Counted from the first letter of the stretch, positions 18,890-29,124 are shown. The stretch: DNA of 64,000 nucleotides from Turneriella parva DSM 21527 (GCF_000266885.1 NC_018020.1:2232001-2296000); one strand, 5' to 3'. The notes: generated by a model not told the origin, from the sequence alone. Made by a program: numbers and translations.

Positions 18890-19360
18890 ATGCAGAAAAT
18901 ATATAAATTCCTTCCTTACGCTATCAGCGGTGTAACGCTTATTGCAGCAGTTACTCTCTACGTCGAAAACCGCCGACAAAACGCGCAGCTTGTCGAATTA
19001 CTCAGCCGGCAGAATTCTGATGGCAAGAAGCAGGTTGACCCGTATATCGCTGGCCCGGTCAAGAACCGCATACTCAAGGGTTATCCCGAACTGCATGCAT
19101 GCTACAAGGCTTTCCTCGAATCCAAGCCCGCGCAAAAGTCGGGCAAGCTGCGCATCGACTGGCAGATTGCAACTTCGGGTCGGGTAATTTCACCCGAGGT
19201 GGTAACGACAGAGTTGGGCAATAAACCGTTCGAGACTTGCATCATGCGTAAAATAGCGGAATGGCGGTTTCCCGAACCGCCGGTGCAAAAGTATGTCGAG
19301 CATACGTTCCGGTTCGACGAAAAAGGCGAAGCGGAGAAAGCAACGGTGAAGCCGCGGTGA
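18890..19360 (+). CDS. Small membrane-anchored protein with AgmX/PglI-type C-terminal domain
   Basis: A 156-aa protein with one N-terminal membrane segment (about 9-26) and a periplasmic body. Residues about 60-150 match the pattern of the AgmX/PglI C-terminal domain, a TonB-C-like fold best known from deltaproteobacteria: CYKAFLESK, then GKLRIDWQIATSGRVISPEV, then FETCIMRKIAEWRFPEPP. The two Cys (in HACYKAF and ETCIMRK) are the pair usually conserved there. Such proteins are linked to envelope-spanning machineries, though the exact role is unknown. It sits between two lipoprotein genes on the same strand, so a helper role for surface protein export is possible but only inferred from position. 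No clear Shine-Dalgarno precedes the ATG. Confidence 0.75.
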   Translation: MQKIYKFLPYAISGVTLIAAVTLYVENRRQNAQLVELLSRQNSDGKKQVDPYIAGPVKNRILKGYPELHACYKAFLESKPAQKSGKLRIDWQIATSGRVISPEVVTTELGNKPFETCIMRKIAEWRFPEPPVQKYVEHTFRFDEKGEAEKATVKPR

Positions 19361-19541
19361 AAATTACGATTCGTATTGCCCTGAGGTGAACAGGTTCTAA
19401 ACGGGAAAATCTGCCCGGCAAATAGAGTTTCACGCACCACCGACAAAATACCCCAATGCGTATCAAGCGTTTCACCCCGCCCCGATAAACGCTGTACGCC
19501 CTTGTGCGCCGCGCCAGAATTTGCCCGAGATTGGCATTGGT

Positions 19542-22500
19542 ATGCTGAACCCAGAGCGAACAACACCGCTTCGCGTTGAAGCGACTCGAATCGTCGCCGC
19601 GCTTTTTCTTGTCTTTTCAACCGTATCTTGCTCGTTTCTGAAGCTCGATAAAAACACCAATTGTCTGAACGAAAGCGCGGGTTGCTTCAAGGCTGATAAC
19701 ACGGCACCCGAGTATCGGTCGTCGACGCCCATCGCAAACGCTTTGGTCTCGCGGCTCACCACACTCACAGTTGTTTTTTCCGAAGAACTCAAAGACCCGA
19801 AGCCAGCTGATGTAAAGATTACGGGGGGTGGCAAAGGTCAACTGACTCTGTCTTCGATTACCAAGACTGCAGCGAACACCTATACGCTTTCCTTCTCGCC
19901 GGATACAGTTTCGACAGGGCCTATTCTCATTGACTTTACGGATTTGGTAGACTACAATAATAATAAGGTCAACTATTCACTCGCGCTCACCGGCAATGTA
20001 GACATAGAAATCGAATTTGATGACAACAGGACCGGAACGAATCCGGGTTATCGCAAAGGTGTGTCGGACGGCGGCGGCTACACAACAACCGACATTAAGT
20101 GGAGGCATGCCTATCAAACTGATCCGAACAATAACTGGGATATGCGCGTTACAACAGGCGCGGTTGATTGTGCTGCTGGTACTTCAATATTCACAGGGAC
20201 TGGACTCGCGGATGCAACGGATGTGTTGCGCACACTCGACAGGCAAACGCATTTCCCTGCCGGCCCAGGTAGGTATCGCGTTGTGGTTTGCATTACCAAT
20301 GCCGCCATGAATAAAAAAGGCACTAATTCTGTTGAAATTATCAGGGACGACACACCCCCGACAGCAATTCATTCTCCCGTTTCAGACGACTACAACACCA
20401 CCAAGACCATGACGGTCGCGTGTTCGGACAATGATGATAAAATTGCCATTCAGCAGGCGCAGTTATCACCTTGGGATGGCAATCTCGTGAATCCGGCGAA
20501 TCCGGCTGACCCTGACTTTGATGCGAGCGGCGCTGTTTCGGTTGGCACATTGCTGACGGCTGGTTATCCGATCAATAATCCTACGAACCCGACGCGCACC
20601 AAAGTTAAGTACCGCTGCCTCGATATTGCTGGCAACAAGAGTCTCGTCGGCATGGCGACGTACCTTGTCGACACGACGCTACCAGAGGTGGCTGTCAATC
20701 TCGACACCAGCTTCAGGCAATTTGTTTCGGTGACCGGTTATACTACCACCACTCTCAATTTTACCACAAATCAATCCAACACAACATACCGCATTGTGAA
20801 GAATGCCACGAGCTGCGCTGCGGTTGACGGTGATGAGCTTAGCACAGGCAGCACCACACCGCCTCCAGGCCCCATTGTCATTAATGCCTCGGCGCTCGAT
20901 GTCGGGGTGAACAACATTCGCGTGTGCGTTTCGAATGTGGGAGCCACCAAATGGGGCGCCGCTTCGCTGCAGATTACTCGTGATGATACTGTCCCGTTTG
21001 TCACGCCGAGTGTCACCACCGGCACATATGGCGCTGTACAGGTTGTGAATCTTACCTGTTCGCCGAATGCCGACAAAGTAGCAATTACCGACGCGGTGCT
21101 TGCCGGTAGCACGCCACCCACGCCACCTTCAGACCCCAATATTGACGCCAATGGCATCATTTTGTTGGGTAAACAGCAAGACCAATTTATAACCCCCGAT
21201 GCTTCTGTTTCTACAATCAAATGGCAGTGCATCACCAAGTCGGGCAATCGCTCGGTGGTCGACGGCACAACTACGGCAACCTATACAGTCGATGCAATTT
21301 TGCCGACCGTGACGATTATCGGCAACACGCGTAATTTCGTGAGCAATCTGGTGGGAGCTCATAATTTCACGAACCTGACATTCCAGGTGAGCCGGCCGGG
21401 CCTCAACTACGAGATTAAAAGCGGTAGCACCAACTGCAGCGGCGGTACAACACTTGCCACTGGCACAGTTGCAACAGCCGGGCAGGATATTACTGTGCGA
21501 CTCAACACTCCATTTGCTGGCCCGCCGAACCATTTTGGTGCGGTCGGCAGTTATGACCTGAAAATATGTGTACCCAATTTTATCGGCGCGCTTGGGTATT
21601 CCACATCGTCTCTTCTTGTCCAGCGCGAAGACAGCCGGCCCAACACGGTCGCAAATGTCACCGTGACTAGTGCAACTTCAACCTCCGTTACGCTCGGCTG
21701 GGATACGACCACCGATGTCGGCCCAGCAGGCATCGCTGGTTACCGCATTCTTCAAACCACAACCCAGGGGAATTATTCGTCACCCACGACGTATACCTCC
21801 AACACGAATTCAGTGAACATATCTGGGTTAAATCCTACTATCACCTATTACTTTGTGGTGCGGGCTGTTGATAGCGCAGGCAATGTTGCTATAACTGACA
21901 GCAATGAGGTACAATCGCGGCTCGCGCTCTCCGTGACCGTCGCTGGTTACAGTAGCGCGCTGAACGGACCCTTTCGGGTGCAACTCGGTTCTGGAGAAAT
22001 TCTTTCATTCACAGCCAACGGGACACAAACGTTCTCGCAAGTTTTTCTAAGCGGCGATACCTATGCATTGCCGATCATCGCCCAACCCGCAACACAGAAC
22101 TGTGCGTTCGCGGGCAACCAATATGGGACCATGAATGCAAGTCTGGCGCTGAGCGTCACCTGCGTCTCAGGCTACACGAGCGGCGGGTCGCTCATTGCAA
22201 ACAAACCGGCGCCGCTGAACTACCTGCTCTACCGGGGCAATGCGCAGATCATTGCCGGCGGTGGTGCCGGCACGAGTTGCGGGTCGACCTGCAATGATGG
22301 TACGGGTACCAACGCGCGGTTTAGCAATCCGTATGGTATGGCGATGGTGAACGGTTTTCTCTATATTGCCGACCGTGAAAACCACCGCATTCGCCGCATC
22401 GACACGACAGTAACCCCTGCAAGCACCACGACATTTGCCGGTAGCGGTACCGACCTCACCAGCGATGGTACGGGCACTGGTGCGTCGTTTAATGCACCGC

Positions 22501-25500
22501 AGGCGATAACCACTGACGGAGTGAATCTCTATGTAGTTGAGTCGCCTGCCGCAGGTCAGGGACACCTGCGCAAGATTCATATTGCAACCGGGCAGGTGAC
22601 GACGCTTGCTGGCGGCGGTACGCAGTCTGGCGGCACCAATTGTCCGGTGACTTTTCAAGGTGGTTGTATCGATGGCAGAGGTGCGCAGGTGGCGTTTGGC
22701 GGTGCGAATGGAATCGTATATCACGACGGCTATCTGTACATCACCGAATATACCAATAACCGGGTTCGTCGCATGAACCTTGCAACGGGCGTGGTCGACA
22801 CGATTGCCGGCGATGGCCAGCCCCAATCAGCGACGAGCACGACGGGCACTAACGCGCAGTTCAATGGTGCTACGGGCGCGGCCGTTGCCGGTGGTGTGCT
22901 CTATGTTGCGGATTTTAACGGTCACCGAATTCGCGCCGTGAGTCTGACAGCTCCCTTCGCCGTCACGGCAGTTGCCGGCACTGGCGACCCGGGCCATGCC
23001 GACGGGCCTTTGGCCACCGCGCGATTTTATAATCCTGATCACCTCACCACCGACGGTTTTAACCTGTTCGTGACTGAGTACTCAGGCGACGGCAACACAG
23101 GCCGCAGGCTGCGGCGCATCGATCTGCGTAAAGGCCGCGTATCGACCATCGCTGGGAACAGCATTGCTGCCGACACGAGTGGCACGGGTGTCGCAGCTTC
23201 ATTCTATTCACCGGTCGGCATCGCCTCTGACGGCCGGCAGCTTTTCGTGGGCACTTACGATGGTGGCCGAATCTTTCGTGTCACCGACTCGGGGTTGGTG
23301 GGGTATTGGCCGCTTCACGGTGCGGTGAACGACTATGCAAGCGACGTCGCAACTCCGCAAGACGGAACCATTCAAGATTCAGATACCATTGCCAACTTGC
23401 TGCCGACTACCGGCCGTTACGGTGAGAGTAGCGGAGCATATGTTTTCGACGGCAACAACGATGTGATTTCAGCCAGTGCAACGAACTTGCCTGTGGGCAA
23501 TAGCACGCGCACGCTCTGCGCATGGGTCAAGTTCAACGGTCCTCAGAGCGGCAATGACGGTGTCGTAGGCTACGGTCGGCGCGGGGTAGATGATAATGGG
23601 TTTGGGCTAGCTGTTGAGAATGGCCTCGATATGAAGATATTCGTTCACACCAACGATGTAGCTTTCAACAGACCGGTGGAAAATGACATATGGAGTCATG
23701 CATGCATACTTCGGGATTCTTCAACTGGTGAGTTGCGAAGTTATGTCAATGGCAGGCTCATCACACTAAAAAGCGGTAGTCTGAGCACGCCGGTCAGCAG
23801 TAAACTCTGCATTGGCTCGCGCTTGAATAATGTTGTCACTAGCTGTAGCGCGGATTTCTTCTTCGCAGGTTCGGTCGCCGACGTGCGCCTTTACAACCGC
23901 GCGCTCAACGAAGGTGAGATTAACGAACTGGCTCAAGATGCGACCGATAATACCGCCGTGACCGGCACGAGCTACAATACCGGCCCGACAGGCCTCTTGG
24001 CGCACTACCCAATGACTCCGACAGCGCCGCTGCAGGGCGAAGGGCCGCTCGGGGGCGCACTGACGATCAGCGCAGGCACACCCGCGCTGCGTGTTGGAAA
24101 AGACGGCGACACGAGTGGAGCATTCGGTTATTCAGGGGTGGCTGCTCATAGCGCCAGCGGGGCGGGTTTACCCCTTGGCACAAGCCCCCGTACTGTTTGC
24201 GCCTGGGTGAAGCCATATAACTACCCATCAGACGGAAACCGCAAAGACATATTGCGCTTTGGATCGGGGGTAAACGGAAACTTCGGACTCATAATGTATA
24301 ATGCGTCCGGATCGCAGCGAGTGGGCATAGTAACGGTCGGCAACGATTTTATCGATGCGCAGTATGCACTGCCTCTTAATGCCTGGTCGCATCTTTGTGC
24401 TAACCTCACGGCAAGCGGCGGCGCCGAAGTCTACGTCAACGCGCTACGCGTTGGCAATTTAGCGAGTCTGGGCACGTCAACCGGGTCTGGCGGCTTATTG
24501 ATCGGTGGTGATGGTGTTACCGTTGACGATGTGCGCATCTACAACAACGCACTGTCGTCACCACAGGTGCGCCAACTCGCGACGCAGGTACCCGCAGGTT
24601 TAGTATTTCGCATGGACACCGTTGGCGATGCAAACGATGCAAGCGGCCATAATCACGCACTCGTATCAAACACCGGAGCACTTGCGGCTGGGCGGCATGG
24701 CGTGGCGAATACGGCTTACCGCTTCACGAGCGGTCAGCTCGCGACGTACGCACACAATACGACACTGAATACACCCAATATGACCTGGTCGTTCTGGATG
24801 AAATCACCGAGCATGACGGGCGGTGATTTGAATACGAGCATAATCCGCAAATTTCAGACATTCAATGCCGACGGCTGGGTTGTGAAATATGACCACATCA
24901 ACTACCTTCACAATTACAAGGCTTCGAGCAATATAATGAGCGCCCACGAATCATTTGTCAACAATGTCTGGACGCATTATACGGTTGTGCGTTCGGCAAA
25001 TGGGGCTAGTGACAGTATTTACATCAATGGTCAGGCAGCAGCTAATACCACAGGTTTGGGGTCAAATATTGTCAACACGGCACAGATGCTGATTGGCGCG
25101 AATGGCATGGGCGATATTACTCTGCAAGATGTTCGCATTTACAATCGCGTGCTTGATCAGGCTGAAGTGCAGGCGCTCTCGGGATATCACCCAGACCATG
25201 GCGTCGCTGGCATGGTCTTTCACGTGCAGGCCGACAATTATTCGCACCTTGCCGATGGTGCGCTAATTACCACAAACTGGCAAGATTCAACGATCAATGA
25301 CCGGTATACGCTAACGGGGGGCGTACCCACCGGCTCGCCCAAATTTGTGAGCGGCTCTTCGAGCCTACTGGGCAAAAAGCCCGCGATCGAGTTCGACGGT
25401 GTCGATGGCAAATATTTTGACTTTGGCAATACTTCGGTCACCTATAACGGACTGACCGTCTGCGCGGCCTTGACGCGTAGGGGCCTGGGCTTTCGGGGGC

Positions 25501-25910
25501 TCGTTGAAAAACGGGGTGGGTTTCAGGCAAATAGCTGGGGCATGATTACAGAAAATGCCGCGAATGCGATGAAGTTCGAAATTGGCGATCCGCCGGGTGC
25601 AAACGTTGTCGATACGGTAACCGACGATTCTCCGTCGATCTATTGCATGGTAAACGGGGCTGGCAATGCCATTCAGACTTTTGTGAATGGACAACTGGCT
25701 TCGACAGTTGGCGGTTCAACCCTGATCGGCTCAAACACCCGACCGCTGCTCGTGGGCGCGCGGTACGACTATGCCGGCTCGTATCATGGGCAGATTGGTG
25801 ACATCGTCATCGCGGTGAAAGACGCCTCGACAGCCGAACGGCGCGTTACCGAGTGCTATCTCTCGTCGAAGTATTCAATACCCTTGACGGCGGGAGCGGT
25901 TTGCCCTTAG
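19542..25910 (+). CDS. Giant modular lipoprotein C: third paralogue with NHL propeller and four LamG-like domains
   Basis: About 2122 aa from the ATG at 19542; a TTG at 19521 is an alternative start. A hydrophobic signal segment ends at STVSC (Cys30), followed by the shared signature CSFLKLDKNTNCLN. Modules: Big_5-like domain (FSEELKDPKPADV); Ig and chitobiase-like Cys-pair modules to about 700; FN3 near 21640-21900; Cys-pair beta module (21930-22170); NHL-like propeller (22240-23285) with blades such as GFLYIADRENHRIRRID; three LamG domains (about 23289-23945, 23990-24590, 24596-25190); and a fourth LamG-like end (25200-25910) closing TECYLSSKYSI. Compared with proteins A and B its DNA is clearly more diverged, so it is the older copy. 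It is convergent with the penicillin-acylase-family gene, with only 14 bp between stops. Likely a surface binding protein; ligand unknown. Confidence 0.87.
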   Translation: MLNPERTTPLRVEATRIVAALFLVFSTVSCSFLKLDKNTNCLNESAGCFKADNTAPEYRSSTPIANALVSRLTTLTVVFSEELKDPKPADVKITGGGKGQLTLSSITKTAANTYTLSFSPDTVSTGPILIDFTDLVDYNNNKVNYSLALTGNVDIEIEFDDNRTGTNPGYRKGVSDGGGYTTTDIKWRHAYQTDPNNNWDMRVTTGAVDCAAGTSIFTGTGLADATDVLRTLDRQTHFPAGPGRYRVVVCITNAAMNKKGTNSVEIIRDDTPPTAIHSPVSDDYNTTKTMTVACSDNDDKIAIQQAQLSPWDGNLVNPANPADPDFDASGAVSVGTLLTAGYPINNPTNPTRTKVKYRCLDIAGNKSLVGMATYLVDTTLPEVAVNLDTSFRQFVSVTGYTTTTLNFTTNQSNTTYRIVKNATSCAAVDGDELSTGSTTPPPGPIVINASALDVGVNNIRVCVSNVGATKWGAASLQITRDDTVPFVTPSVTTGTYGAVQVVNLTCSPNADKVAITDAVLAGSTPPTPPSDPNIDANGIILLGKQQDQFITPDASVSTIKWQCITKSGNRSVVDGTTTATYTVDAILPTVTIIGNTRNFVSNLVGAHNFTNLTFQVSRPGLNYEIKSGSTNCSGGTTLATGTVATAGQDITVRLNTPFAGPPNHFGAVGSYDLKICVPNFIGALGYSTSSLLVQREDSRPNTVANVTVTSATSTSVTLGWDTTTDVGPAGIAGYRILQTTTQGNYSSPTTYTSNTNSVNISGLNPTITYYFVVRAVDSAGNVAITDSNEVQSRLALSVTVAGYSSALNGPFRVQLGSGEILSFTANGTQTFSQVFLSGDTYALPIIAQPATQNCAFAGNQYGTMNASLALSVTCVSGYTSGGSLIANKPAPLNYLLYRGNAQIIAGGGAGTSCGSTCNDGTGTNARFSNPYGMAMVNGFLYIADRENHRIRRIDTTVTPASTTTFAGSGTDLTSDGTGTGASFNAPQAITTDGVNLYVVESPAAGQGHLRKIHIATGQVTTLAGGGTQSGGTNCPVTFQGGCIDGRGAQVAFGGANGIVYHDGYLYITEYTNNRVRRMNLATGVVDTIAGDGQPQSATSTTGTNAQFNGATGAAVAGGVLYVADFNGHRIRAVSLTAPFAVTAVAGTGDPGHADGPLATARFYNPDHLTTDGFNLFVTEYSGDGNTGRRLRRIDLRKGRVSTIAGNSIAADTSGTGVAASFYSPVGIASDGRQLFVGTYDGGRIFRVTDSGLVGYWPLHGAVNDYASDVATPQDGTIQDSDTIANLLPTTGRYGESSGAYVFDGNNDVISASATNLPVGNSTRTLCAWVKFNGPQSGNDGVVGYGRRGVDDNGFGLAVENGLDMKIFVHTNDVAFNRPVENDIWSHACILRDSSTGELRSYVNGRLITLKSGSLSTPVSSKLCIGSRLNNVVTSCSADFFFAGSVADVRLYNRALNEGEINELAQDATDNTAVTGTSYNTGPTGLLAHYPMTPTAPLQGEGPLGGALTISAGTPALRVGKDGDTSGAFGYSGVAAHSASGAGLPLGTSPRTVCAWVKPYNYPSDGNRKDILRFGSGVNGNFGLIMYNASGSQRVGIVTVGNDFIDAQYALPLNAWSHLCANLTASGGAEVYVNALRVGNLASLGTSTGSGGLLIGGDGVTVDDVRIYNNALSSPQVRQLATQVPAGLVFRMDTVGDANDASGHNHALVSNTGALAAGRHGVANTAYRFTSGQLATYAHNTTLNTPNMTWSFWMKSPSMTGGDLNTSIIRKFQTFNADGWVVKYDHINYLHNYKASSNIMSAHESFVNNVWTHYTVVRSANGASDSIYINGQAAANTTGLGSNIVNTAQMLIGANGMGDITLQDVRIYNRVLDQAEVQALSGYHPDHGVAGMVFHVQADNYSHLADGALITTNWQDSTINDRYTLTGGVPTGSPKFVSGSSSLLGKKPAIEFDGVDGKYFDFGNTSVTYNGLTVCAALTRRGLGFRGLVEKRGGFQANSWGMITENAANAMKFEIGDPPGANVVDTVTDDSPSIYCMVNGAGNAIQTFVNGQLASTVGGSTLIGSNTRPLLVGARYDYAGSYHGQIGDIVIAVKDASTAERRVTECYLSSKYSIPLTAGAVCP

Positions 25911-25924
25911 AGTGTCTACCCGCT

Positions 25925-28561
25925 TTATTTCTCTAACTTCAGAACGCTTGTGTATTGCTGCTGTTTCGCCTGCGGGCCGAACGGCAATGCGTTCTGGCTG
26001 CCGCTCAGAAACAGCTTGATCTGGTCGCGGTAGTGCGGTGATGACGCGTTGCCCGACACTCCTGTGTGCAGAATGAGGCTCGCCGGTTCTTTCTCATTGA
26101 AGTCGACCACCAGCCGCATCGCGGGAATCACAAACGTGTCAAAGTTTTCACCCCATGCATAGTGCGCGACATTGATCGTGTGGCTGTCGCCCTGGTACGC
26201 CACCGGGCCATGGTTCCAGTACCAGCTACCGAGCGGGAGATCTTTTGTGACGTCGCTTTTCCAGTAGATTTTGTGCAGTTTTTCCCAGCGCCATTTTTCA
26301 GGCGCGCCCATCTCGTCGCCGCAGAACTCGTACGCATCGGCGAGCGCGAGCGCCAGCATGTCGGCCTTGGTTTCTTTTTCAGGCGTCTTAACATTGTCAA
26401 AGTAGGGGCTCTCTTCGCGGCCCAAGATATGGTCTTGCGGCGCGCTGTACGACCTGAGGTTAATGTCGATAAAACCTTTCCACAGGCCGCTGCCGATTTC
26501 GAGCTCGTCGCCGAATACGTTGCGCGTGAACACGTGGTAAAACGCGCCGATGAGGGCGGCGCCCTGCGAGTCTTTATGCATGACGTTGTCGAATTTCGCC
26601 AAGATATCCAGTGCGGATCTTGCGCGCTTCTGCTTCTTTTCGCTGAGGCGGCCAATTGCCGCGTTGACACTCGCCTCTTCGGCTTTCAATAGCAGCAGAG
26701 TTTTTTCTGCCATACGCGAATAGACGTCCATGTGCATTTTCTGCGTGTCGCTGCCTGTCCAGTCGCTTTTGGCGGCGAGCAGTGAGTCGATACGTTCGGC
26801 TCTCTCGGGGCTGTACCAGACAGAGCTGATTTTTCGCGCATCGCCTTTGGCGACCGTACGATCATTCGCTGTTACGAGAAAACCCTTCTCGGGGTTCTCG
26901 CGGTGCGGCTGCTGTTCAAATGGCAGAAACGATTTCCAGCGGTAGCCCTCGGCGGCGATCGACGGCAGTTGTCCTGTGCCTTTCGTGCGCACAGGAATGC
27001 GTCCCGTTGTCTGCCAGGCAATATTCTCACCGTCGCTGTAGACGAGGTTCAGGTAGATCGATTGAATCTTTGCCGTTGCCTTGCGAAAATCTTGCATCGT
27101 CTGCGCGCGGCCCATTTCATAGATACCTATGCCGGCAGTGTCGCCGTCTTGCAGCGACCAACGCATTGCGAGGTGTTTTTCCGTTTTGATGCCCGTGGGC
27201 GCCAGTGGCATCGCGGGCTCGGTCTTCAGCTGGTTGATCGCGTCAGATACGAGTGGGCCGTTACGGGTGAAGCGTAGCTTCACGTCGCGGTCTTTGCCGA
27301 AGCGCACCTTGAAGTGCTCCGTCGTCTCGCGGACCGGCGCCCAGGTGTTGTCAGATTTCAGGTACAGCGTCTGGCCATTTTCAGATTTCACGGTCTCAAT
27401 AAAAAGATCCTGGCAGTCGGCTTCGACCATGGTCGCTCCCCAACCGATGCTGCCGTTATAGCCCAGTTGAACGTATGGCTGCCCTGCAATAGTCACACCC
27501 GCAGCTGTGTAGCCCGGCGATTCGATGCTCATCATGCCCCAGAGCGCAGGTATTGTCAGCGGCAGGTGCGTGTCGTTCGCCAGAATCGCCTTGCCACCTT
27601 TCGTCTTGGAGCCGCTGATGACCCAGTTGTTTGACGCAGGCATGCCGGTTCTGAATATTTTATTGAGGTCAGTCAAAACTTCAGCCAACTGAATTCTGTG
27701 CGGTGCTAGATCCGCCGCGAGCTTATTGTCAAGCTTCTGTGCTTCGGCGAAGGGGATCGGTTCATCTTGGTAGACTGGAACAAGCCACGCGGCTTTCTCT
27801 GCACCGAGTTTCTGCGCGGCATCGAGAAAGAAAAGTTCTTCGTTAATATTGAGCGCGAGCCCAAAAGAAAGCGCACCAAAAACATAACCGCAGTCGTGTA
27901 TCGTCCAGGGTTCGGGAGTGTAACCCGTCAGCGTAAATTCAAGTGGCAGATTTGGATTCGCTTTGAGATATGCGTTCACGCCCGTTGCGTACGCCTCGAG
28001 CGGCGCCTTGTACTTTGCCGGCATCGCATTGATTGCGCGATCGACGTTGCGCTTGATGCCAACGGTGCGCATGTAGACGTCAACCGGCAGCATCTTCGAA
28101 CCCGCTATTTCAGCCAGCCGCCCCGTGACGGCAAGCTTCGACGAATACATCTGCCAAAGCCGGTCGTTTGCCGCAGCATAACCTGCGCCGAAGAATGCGT
28201 CAGCCTCGCTGTCGGCCTTGATGAGCGGAACTCCGAAGGCGTCGCGTGCGATCGTCACCGTGCCCGATATGCCTTCAACTTTGATCGCGCCTGTTTCGGC
28301 AGCTACCGAACGCTTGGCCTTGCAAGTCAGCCAACCAAAGCCGATGAGGATTATGAGCACTGCTGCAATCAGCAGCTTCTTTACAATACTGCCACGCGGT
28401 CGTTCTGAATCGATCGCAGTCGGCAGTGTTCTGATGATGGGGCCGGTTGCCGAACCCTTGGAATCACGGCCCGTATTCATGCGCGGCCGATCATTTTTTG
28501 CATTGCTGCGCGATTTGGGACGCGCAGCAGTTTTGCGCGCCGAAGCGGCTTTTTTTGCCAT
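25925..28561 (-). CDS. Penicillin acylase family N-terminal-nucleophile hydrolase
   Basis: An 878-aa protein of the penicillin/aculeacin/acyl-homoserine-lactone acylase family, which cleave amide bonds and mature by self-cleavage into two chains. Residues 1-60 are a very basic, Ser/Lys/Arg-rich cytoplasmic tail and 61-79 form one membrane helix, so the enzyme faces the periplasm as an anchored protein rather than having a cleaved signal peptide. The alpha chain begins near 95 with GTVTIARDAFGVPLIKADS. The cleavage and nucleophile site is Ser310 in PASNNWVIS, followed by the family pattern ILANDTHLPL and GVTIAGQPYVQLGYNG. Length fits the family once the tail is removed. The substrate cannot be told from sequence; candidates are acyl-homoserine lactones, peptides or antibiotics. 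No clear Shine-Dalgarno; Met28 is an alternative start. Confidence 0.9.
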   Translation of the reverse strand: MAKKAASARKTAARPKSRSNAKNDRPRMNTGRDSKGSATGPIIRTLPTAIDSERPRGSIVKKLLIAAVLIILIGFGWLTCKAKRSVAAETGAIKVEGISGTVTIARDAFGVPLIKADSEADAFFGAGYAAANDRLWQMYSSKLAVTGRLAEIAGSKMLPVDVYMRTVGIKRNVDRAINAMPAKYKAPLEAYATGVNAYLKANPNLPLEFTLTGYTPEPWTIHDCGYVFGALSFGLALNINEELFFLDAAQKLGAEKAAWLVPVYQDEPIPFAEAQKLDNKLAADLAPHRIQLAEVLTDLNKIFRTGMPASNNWVISGSKTKGGKAILANDTHLPLTIPALWGMMSIESPGYTAAGVTIAGQPYVQLGYNGSIGWGATMVEADCQDLFIETVKSENGQTLYLKSDNTWAPVRETTEHFKVRFGKDRDVKLRFTRNGPLVSDAINQLKTEPAMPLAPTGIKTEKHLAMRWSLQDGDTAGIGIYEMGRAQTMQDFRKATAKIQSIYLNLVYSDGENIAWQTTGRIPVRTKGTGQLPSIAAEGYRWKSFLPFEQQPHRENPEKGFLVTANDRTVAKGDARKISSVWYSPERAERIDSLLAAKSDWTGSDTQKMHMDVYSRMAEKTLLLLKAEEASVNAAIGRLSEKKQKRARSALDILAKFDNVMHKDSQGAALIGAFYHVFTRNVFGDELEIGSGLWKGFIDINLRSYSAPQDHILGREESPYFDNVKTPEKETKADMLALALADAYEFCGDEMGAPEKWRWEKLHKIYWKSDVTKDLPLGSWYWNHGPVAYQGDSHTINVAHYAWGENFDTFVIPAMRLVVDFNEKEPASLILHTGVSGNASSPHYRDQIKLFLSGSQNALPFGPQAKQQQYTSVLKLEK

Positions 28562-28586
28562 AGGCCGGTAAAAAGGCGGGAAAAAC

Positions 28587-29045
28587 TCAGGCCGTAAAGC
28601 GTAAGGGTGGTTTATCCCAGATGTTGGGGGTTTTGTGCCGATGTTTTCTGGGCGGTGGGGTATGAAATACTAGTTTTTCAGAAAAGCTCATGGCCCGGCT
28701 GGACCATGTACCAGCCTTAAATGCATAATTACTGAATGATTCAGAAACTTCGCCACCCGCGACGACAAATTGCAGAATTTGCCACAGCAAATGCGACACA
28801 CTCATGCACAATGCATGAGCAACCGCATGCAACTGGTTATAACTCTCCTGATCCCAATAGACATTAAAGCGCACAAGGCCCATCTCACAATTACTGAATT
28901 GTTTCAGCCCTATGCGGCGAACCTTTTGCTGGTGAAAACGCCGCAGGTATGACGGTAGCCGCGCAAAGATTTTCTTTCGGTGCACGCGCCAGTGCTGCTC
29001 GTCTGCAGCGGGTAACGATATGCTGGTTTTCATCTTGTAGGGCAT
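28587..29045 (-). CDS. DUF1564-like small basic protein, possible ribbon-helix-helix DNA binder
   Basis: A 152-aa basic protein. Its middle part, from LVRFNVYWDQESYNQLHAVA through SVSHLLWQIL, has a strand followed by two helices as in ribbon-helix-helix proteins. The order (basic N-terminal part with YLRRF, then the strand-helix-helix core) resembles the DUF1564 family of Leptospira as I remember it. If correct it may bind DNA, but that family has no firm function. A second protein of the same design is coded at 55120. It lies between the penicillin-acylase-family gene (same strand, 25 bp downstream) and the DegT-like gene (divergent, 111 bp away), so it could regulate either. No clear Shine-Dalgarno. 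Family assignment is tentative. Confidence 0.5.
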   Translation of the reverse strand: MPYKMKTSISLPAADEQHWRVHRKKIFARLPSYLRRFHQQKVRRIGLKQFSNCEMGLVRFNVYWDQESYNQLHAVAHALCMSVSHLLWQILQFVVAGGEVSESFSNYAFKAGTWSSRAMSFSEKLVFHTPPPRKHRHKTPNIWDKPPLRFTA

Positions 29046-29072
29046 AGGGCTTCTATAGATTAAATACCACGA

Positions 29073-29109
29073 AGCTGCGGTATTTTCTCATGCAGCTGCG
29101 GATTTTCTT
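29073..29109 (+). repeat. Direct repeat spaced 21 bp upstream of the DegT-like gene
   Basis: AGCTGCGGTATTTTCT at 29073-29088 recurs as AGCTGCGG-ATTTTCT from 29094 with one base deleted. The 21-bp spacing is about two helical turns, so a protein could bind both on the same face of DNA. It lies in the 111-bp divergent region between the DUF1564-like gene and the DegT-like gene. Confidence 0.5.
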
Positions 29110-29124
29110 CTTTTTCGCTTGTCG

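Noticed and set aside
22167-22826. A 219-codon minus-strand open frame opposite the NHL propeller of lipoprotein C
   Set aside because: Product is low in recognisable motifs and lies fully inside a well-supported coding region.
26066-26692. Long plus-strand open frames opposite the penicillin-acylase-family gene
   Set aside because: They are antisense to conserved motifs of the hydrolase and have no start signals.
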